From: Nephrocerus scutellatus
Taxonomy: Eukaryota > Arthropoda > Insecta > Diptera > Pipunculidae
Direction of reading: 5' to 3'
Length of the DNA stretch: 64,000 nt
Assembly (NCBI GenBank): GCA_947095585.1
Contig: OX352761.1
Coordinates: 133,082,277-133,146,276, forward strand
The translations under genes and the position numbers were made by a program. Within the stretch, counting starts at the first letter, position 1, and each line of letters starts with the position of its first letter. Positions 60,355 to 64,000 of this stretch are shown one piece after another. A model generated the notes under the pieces. The model did no database searches. It saw nothing but the letters and a program-made list of their open reading frames with translations, and was not told where the DNA came from.

Positions 60355-60615
60355 GTGCGCCGTGGCCCTAGTGGTTGTTGGGTGTGGGACTCAGTAGTCA
60401 GAGGTTCGAAATACGAGTCTCAGAAGACACCAAAAATATTTTTCACAGTCCCACCTCCCGCGAATGTCTGGCAAACGTCCGAGAGTAGTAAGCTTCTCAA
60501 TTCGCTTTTAGGATAAGGGCTATATATTTTAGGACCCTTCCATTTGTGTGAAAATATATAACACGAACAACATGAATGGTTGCGAGAAATTATGCCCTGG
60601 ACCACTGGTCCAGGA
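60355..60615 (+). repeat. tRNA-derived SINE-like repeat, near full length
   Basis: Begins with an A-box-like TGGCCCTAGTGG (60,363-60,374) and, 40 bases on, a B-box-like GGTTCGAAATACGA (from 60,403). A body with TATTTTTCACAGTCCCACCT and GCGAATGTCTGGCAAA is shared with the copy at 16.65 kb, and a 3' part with CCATTTGTGTGAAAATATA and GGTTGCGAGAAATTATGCCC with that at 49.26 kb. A tRNA-like head with a conserved body and tail at three sites is what a SINE looks like; the cloverleaf is too degraded for a working tRNA. Confidence 0.6.
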
Positions 60616-60649
60616 AAAAGCAGCCCATAAAAATTAAAATTGTTCTTAT

Positions 60650-61010
60650 AAATTCTCTAATCGGAGATACACATGTGTATAAAAATTTTAAGAAAACTGG
60701 GTACATTTACAAAAAAAATTGTATGGGAGCCCCCGGGGGTTTTTACAAAAGGCGTTGTCCATCGGAGATACATGCATATAAAATATGAAAACAACCGCGT
60801 ACTTTTTAAAAAAAATGTATTCGGGGGATCACTACCAAAAACCGTATAAAAATCAAAGAAATTTTAAAATATTTGTATGAGAGCCACCCGACCACAAGGC
60901 CAGAGGGGCTCCAAATTTTAATAAACCAAATTTTTACAAAAAGCTTTGTCCATCGGAGATACACAGGCGTATACAATTTGAAGAAAATCGGGTAAATTTT
61001 GTAAAATATG
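60650..61010 (+). repeat. Imperfect direct repeats with ATCGGAGATACA
   Basis: The motif occurs at 60,660, 60,761 and 60,952, each followed by a TATAAAAATTTTAAGAAAA-like stretch and a GGGTA(C/A)ATTT segment. Spacing about 101 and 191 bp. Related, inverted sequence at 56.7 kb. Confidence 0.6.
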
Positions 61011-61019
61011 TTGGCTAAC

Positions 61020-61378
61020 TTTGCGATTACCGGGCCTAAAAACCGGCTGACCGCTAACAGAATCTACTACGTAGGTCATGTTGGCGAACAAAAACACCCA
61101 AAAGCCCTCTCCTTCGCCCCAAAAAAGATCACCCCCTCCTCCAACAATTCGACCCATGACGTGTTTTCCCATATTTTCCAACGAAAGACCGGTTGCCGGA
61201 ATTCTTTACCGCCTGTACAGCTACCGGCCTAAAAACAGGCTAACCGCTAACAGAATCTACTACGTAGGTCATGTTGGCGAACAAAAAACTCCTAGCGCCC
61301 CCCTGCGCCAAAAAAAAAAAGATCATCCCCTCCTACAATTATTCGCCCCATCACGTATTTCATATATTTTCCCACAGT
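61020..61378 (+). repeat. Tandem duplication of about 193 bp
   Basis: GGCCTAAAAACCGGCTGACC with CAGAATCTACTACGTAGGTC and ATGTTGGCGAACAAAAA begins at 61,033 and again at 61,226. Frames of 74-135 codons cross it but are Pro/Lys-rich low-complexity and differ between copies, so I do not call a gene. Confidence 0.75.
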
Positions 61379-61544
61379 CGAGGTTATTGTTCACAGTAAT
61401 TGGAAATCTCTCAGTCCATGAATTTTGCGTAAAGATCTTGACCTCCACACTTACGAGTACAAAATCAAATTTACTCAAGAACTGAAGCCTCTTGATCATT
61501 TAAAGCGCCAGAACTTTCCCGATTGAGCTCTGCACAAGTTATTG

Positions 61545-61790
61545 TTAAGTCCTTATTGAAAAACCCTTTATATAAAAATCAATTTCTGTGTGTCTGTGCG
61601 TAAGAATTGCAAAACTCAAAAACAATCCATCCCATTGAGCTGAAACTTTCGTAACATGTTTGTTTTGATGCAGTAAATGTTCTTAATGCTATAGTTTTCC
61701 GATAAATGGCAAGGAGGCAGCCGAACTACGCCTGTTACAGTGTGGTGGATGCAGCTGGGCATCGCTGGGTAATTTCGCAATGTAGAGCCC
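61545..61790 (+). repeat. Possible degraded Helitron-like repeat
   Basis: CTTTATATAAAAATCAATTT followed by CTGTGTGTCTGTGCG resembles the start of the element at 56.2 kb, and GCAGCCGAACTACGCCTGTTA resembles its 3' part (GCAGCCAGACAACGCCTGTTA). The ends are not clear. Confidence 0.35.
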
Positions 61791-64000
61791 ACATAAGAAG
61801 TTTCATTTGTAACCCATAAGCCGGAATACATATATGCTTTTTTTAATTTCAGCTTAGAAAAATATGTTGTTATAGAAAAGACTTCTTAAAATTTTTGTAA
61901 ATACCAAAAATTAGCCTTTCTTCAGAATATTCATAACCTGTTGGCCTAAACCTATCTTAAATGAAAAAAAAAACTTAAGCACCTTGCATAAAATTTGCGA
62001 TGAGTCGTAATTTATCTGGAATAGATTCTAACGGCAGACAACAATGTATTGTTAAGTTAAACATTTTATTCCGCCCACTGCCACAACCTCACCAAACATT
62101 GTAGAAATAAATAAAATACTTTAGAAGCCTGGAACAAGCAGGCGTACTTACGATTACGACTTATGAATGGTCGGTGTAAGAAGCGCAAGCAAATTATACG
62201 CACAAAGTATCTATGTACGACTTGAATTGCATAACGGCGTTGAAAGTTGCAACGTGATTTAGTACTGGAATGGATGTGCGAGTGTTTCCTGCTTTTATAG
62301 GCAAACCAGCAAGCAAGCCAGCCAGCTAGCTTCGAGTGCGAATGCGAAAAGATGGCAACGCCTTGACGATCAACATCAGCAAGAAGCGCTCGATCGCGGA
62401 CGCACGATAATTACGTCTGCATCTATGCGCTTAAATCTGAAAGTTAAATTTACTCCAATTCACTGACCATATCGCCGTATCTGCTGCAGCAGCAGCAAGA
62501 TAATTTCACTGAGGTGATGTCTTTATTGTTTTAGGAGAAGAGTGAAGCACGTATGTACATACGTAAGACAATGCAATGCAACACCTTAATTATGTTTTTT
62601 TTTTGGTTCTGCACCTTCTAAGAAGTATTCTGTTTGTATTGCAGTCTCAATGCTGCGTGTCTTCAGTTGATGCGGGGAACACTGCTCCGCTCTCAACCGC
62701 TATACTTGAAATTGTAATTCAATTTAAGCATGAGCATGGTAAGGAAGAGAAGGCAGTCAAATGGGTGTAAAGGCAAACAGACAGACAGCAGAGTAAACAA
62801 ATAAATACCACAAAAGAACAACAATGACGAAAAACAGCTACGTTACTGTAGCCACGCCGTGATACACTTATGTCCATGATAATCCAAGTTGAAAATCTCA
62901 ACTAAACTGACTGCACTGACTCTCTGACTGAACAAATAGTGAAAACGCGCACTCTTGATAGAGAAGATCTATTATTATTATCCGCAGCAATGGCAGCTTC
63001 AACAGCAGCAGTAGAATGCAACACATGCTGTAACAATTCCTGGAAACGCACTCACAAATTCAAGATTTATTGAACTTAATTATTTATTCGCATGCGCAAC
63101 ATCAATTGTATCTATCTGGCAATATACATACAATGGACAAGGCAATGCAATTAAATTGTTATTGAGAGTAATATTCGCATGATGGTCCTGCACGCACACA
63201 TGGGCACAGTATAGAGAAAACTCTGAGGTAACGCTGTTAAGAGTTACTTATACGATCGACGAGACGATGATCTGTCAAGCGGCATCATACCTCTGGAGAA
63301 TTTAATAAATAACTTTTATACGGATGAGTTGGATAACTCACTGACATGCAAGCTTGCATTAAAATCGCTAAGGTCCTAAAACTTAATTGCCATCGAAGAA
63401 CTAGACCGGATGTTTGTCGTCGACGAGCGGTGGCGGAGTCTATGAAGAACCCTAAGGGAAAGCTTCTAAGCGAGCAGTAAAATAGCTTTAAAGAAATTTA
63501 AGGGAATGTTAAACGGACGAGAGGAGCTTAAATTGCGGGCAACTAAACTAAAGTTTAAAAGTTATTTCGAGCAGAGAACCAAAGGGAATTTTTCGTTGGG
63601 AGTACACAAAACAGGAACATATGATGAAGAGGTGACAGTGGATTAAACTCTATGGGACAGATTCGTACTGTCTTCATATGTAATGTCCAAAGCTAGAAAT
63701 TAATAAAGACTGGACATTTTAAAGCTGGGACTTGTAACTATTGTACGCTAAAAGTGCACTAACTGGGATAGTTCGCCCAATCGCACCACCAAATATGCCT
63801 TGAAGGTAGCACCAACAAAAGCAAGTCCTTGCGGGAGACATCATACAAGATGGATGGTTGACGAATAAAGAGACATAAACTATACAAACTCGGTTATCCA
63901 GCCTGGAGCTCTCTTGTAACGTATAGAACTACATGTAGGACCATTTTGGTTGAGACGGCGACATCTCCGCGTGTGATGTGTAGCGCCAGCAGAATAAGAA
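61791..64000. other. Non-coding region to the end of the window
   Basis: No exon supported. The last 600 bases contain short purine-rich frames that could be an ancient LINE ORF1 but nothing definite. Confidence 0.35.

Noticed and set aside
61078..61485. 135-codon Pro/Lys-rich frame across the 193-bp repeats
   Set aside because: Low complexity and not conserved in frame between the two repeat units.
1..64000. CRISPR array, operon or phage-type defence system
   Set aside because: All evidence (spliced genes, LINEs, animal homologues) is of an insect nuclear genome; the tandem repeats have no regular spacers.

Overview
This is an A+T-rich, intron-bearing, transposon-dense animal nuclear sequence. 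The gene homologies (Atg16, a Nova/Pasilla-type KH protein, a CFAP53-like flagellar protein), the very short introns (about 75-115 bp) and the mixture of jockey-, LOA- and RTE-type LINEs, mariner, piggyBac, Helitron-like elements and short inverted-repeat elements fit a higher fly (Diptera; a tephritid-like fly is my guess, not shown). No bacterial, organellar or viral gene was seen. Host coding sequence covers only a few per cent of the window.

Layout. 0.35-1.76 kb: intronless coiled-coil gene on + (CFAP53/CCDC11-like, axonemal). 2.5-3.5 kb: Helitron-like end and a broken LINE. 5.7-5.9 kb: a possible signal-peptide exon. 6.6-8.2 kb: scrambled RTE LINE. 10.6-12.1 kb: LOA-type LINE remnant and a truncated mariner. 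14.6-15.0 kb: RTE 3' end. 16.6 kb: tRNA-derived SINE-like repeat. 17.45-19.2 and 21.74-23.0 kb: two copies of an unusual composite repeat whose cores are long degenerate G-rich GGTCTTGAG arrays; between them lie nested short inverted-repeat elements. 24.55-25.6 kb: a three-exon gene on + that carries only the third KH domain of the Nova/Pasilla family and needs a GC-AG intron. 27.2-29.3 kb: long RTE fragment. 32.07-32.86 kb: unclassified element with about 60-bp inverted ends. 35.6-39.6 kb: a cluster of LINE remnants of at least three families. 40.5-41.55 kb: three-exon gene for a secreted cysteine-rich helical protein. 42.6-43.75 kb: LOA RNase H fragments cut by an RTE fragment. 44.87-48.03 kb (-): the last four coding exons of Atg16; the rest of the gene must lie beyond the right part of the window or be too divergent for me to see. 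48.3-51.25 kb: a decayed piggyBac with a TTAA site, itself interrupted. 55.66-56.65 kb: LOA fragment and Helitron-like element. 60.35-61.4 kb: SINE and about 190-bp direct repeats. The remaining stretches, mainly 8.2-10.6, 12.1-14.6, 25.8-27.2, 29.3-31.8, 32.9-35.6, 51.3-55.7, 57.1-60.3 and 61.8-64.0 kb, look like non-coding intergenic or intronic DNA with microsatellites.

The host genes are unrelated in function (ciliary structure, RNA binding, secretion, autophagy) and form no operon-like unit. The most distinctive features are the paired G-rich array elements, the one-KH Nova-like gene with its GC-AG intron, and the nested transposons around Atg16. All calls rest on reading the sequence by eye; no database search was run.
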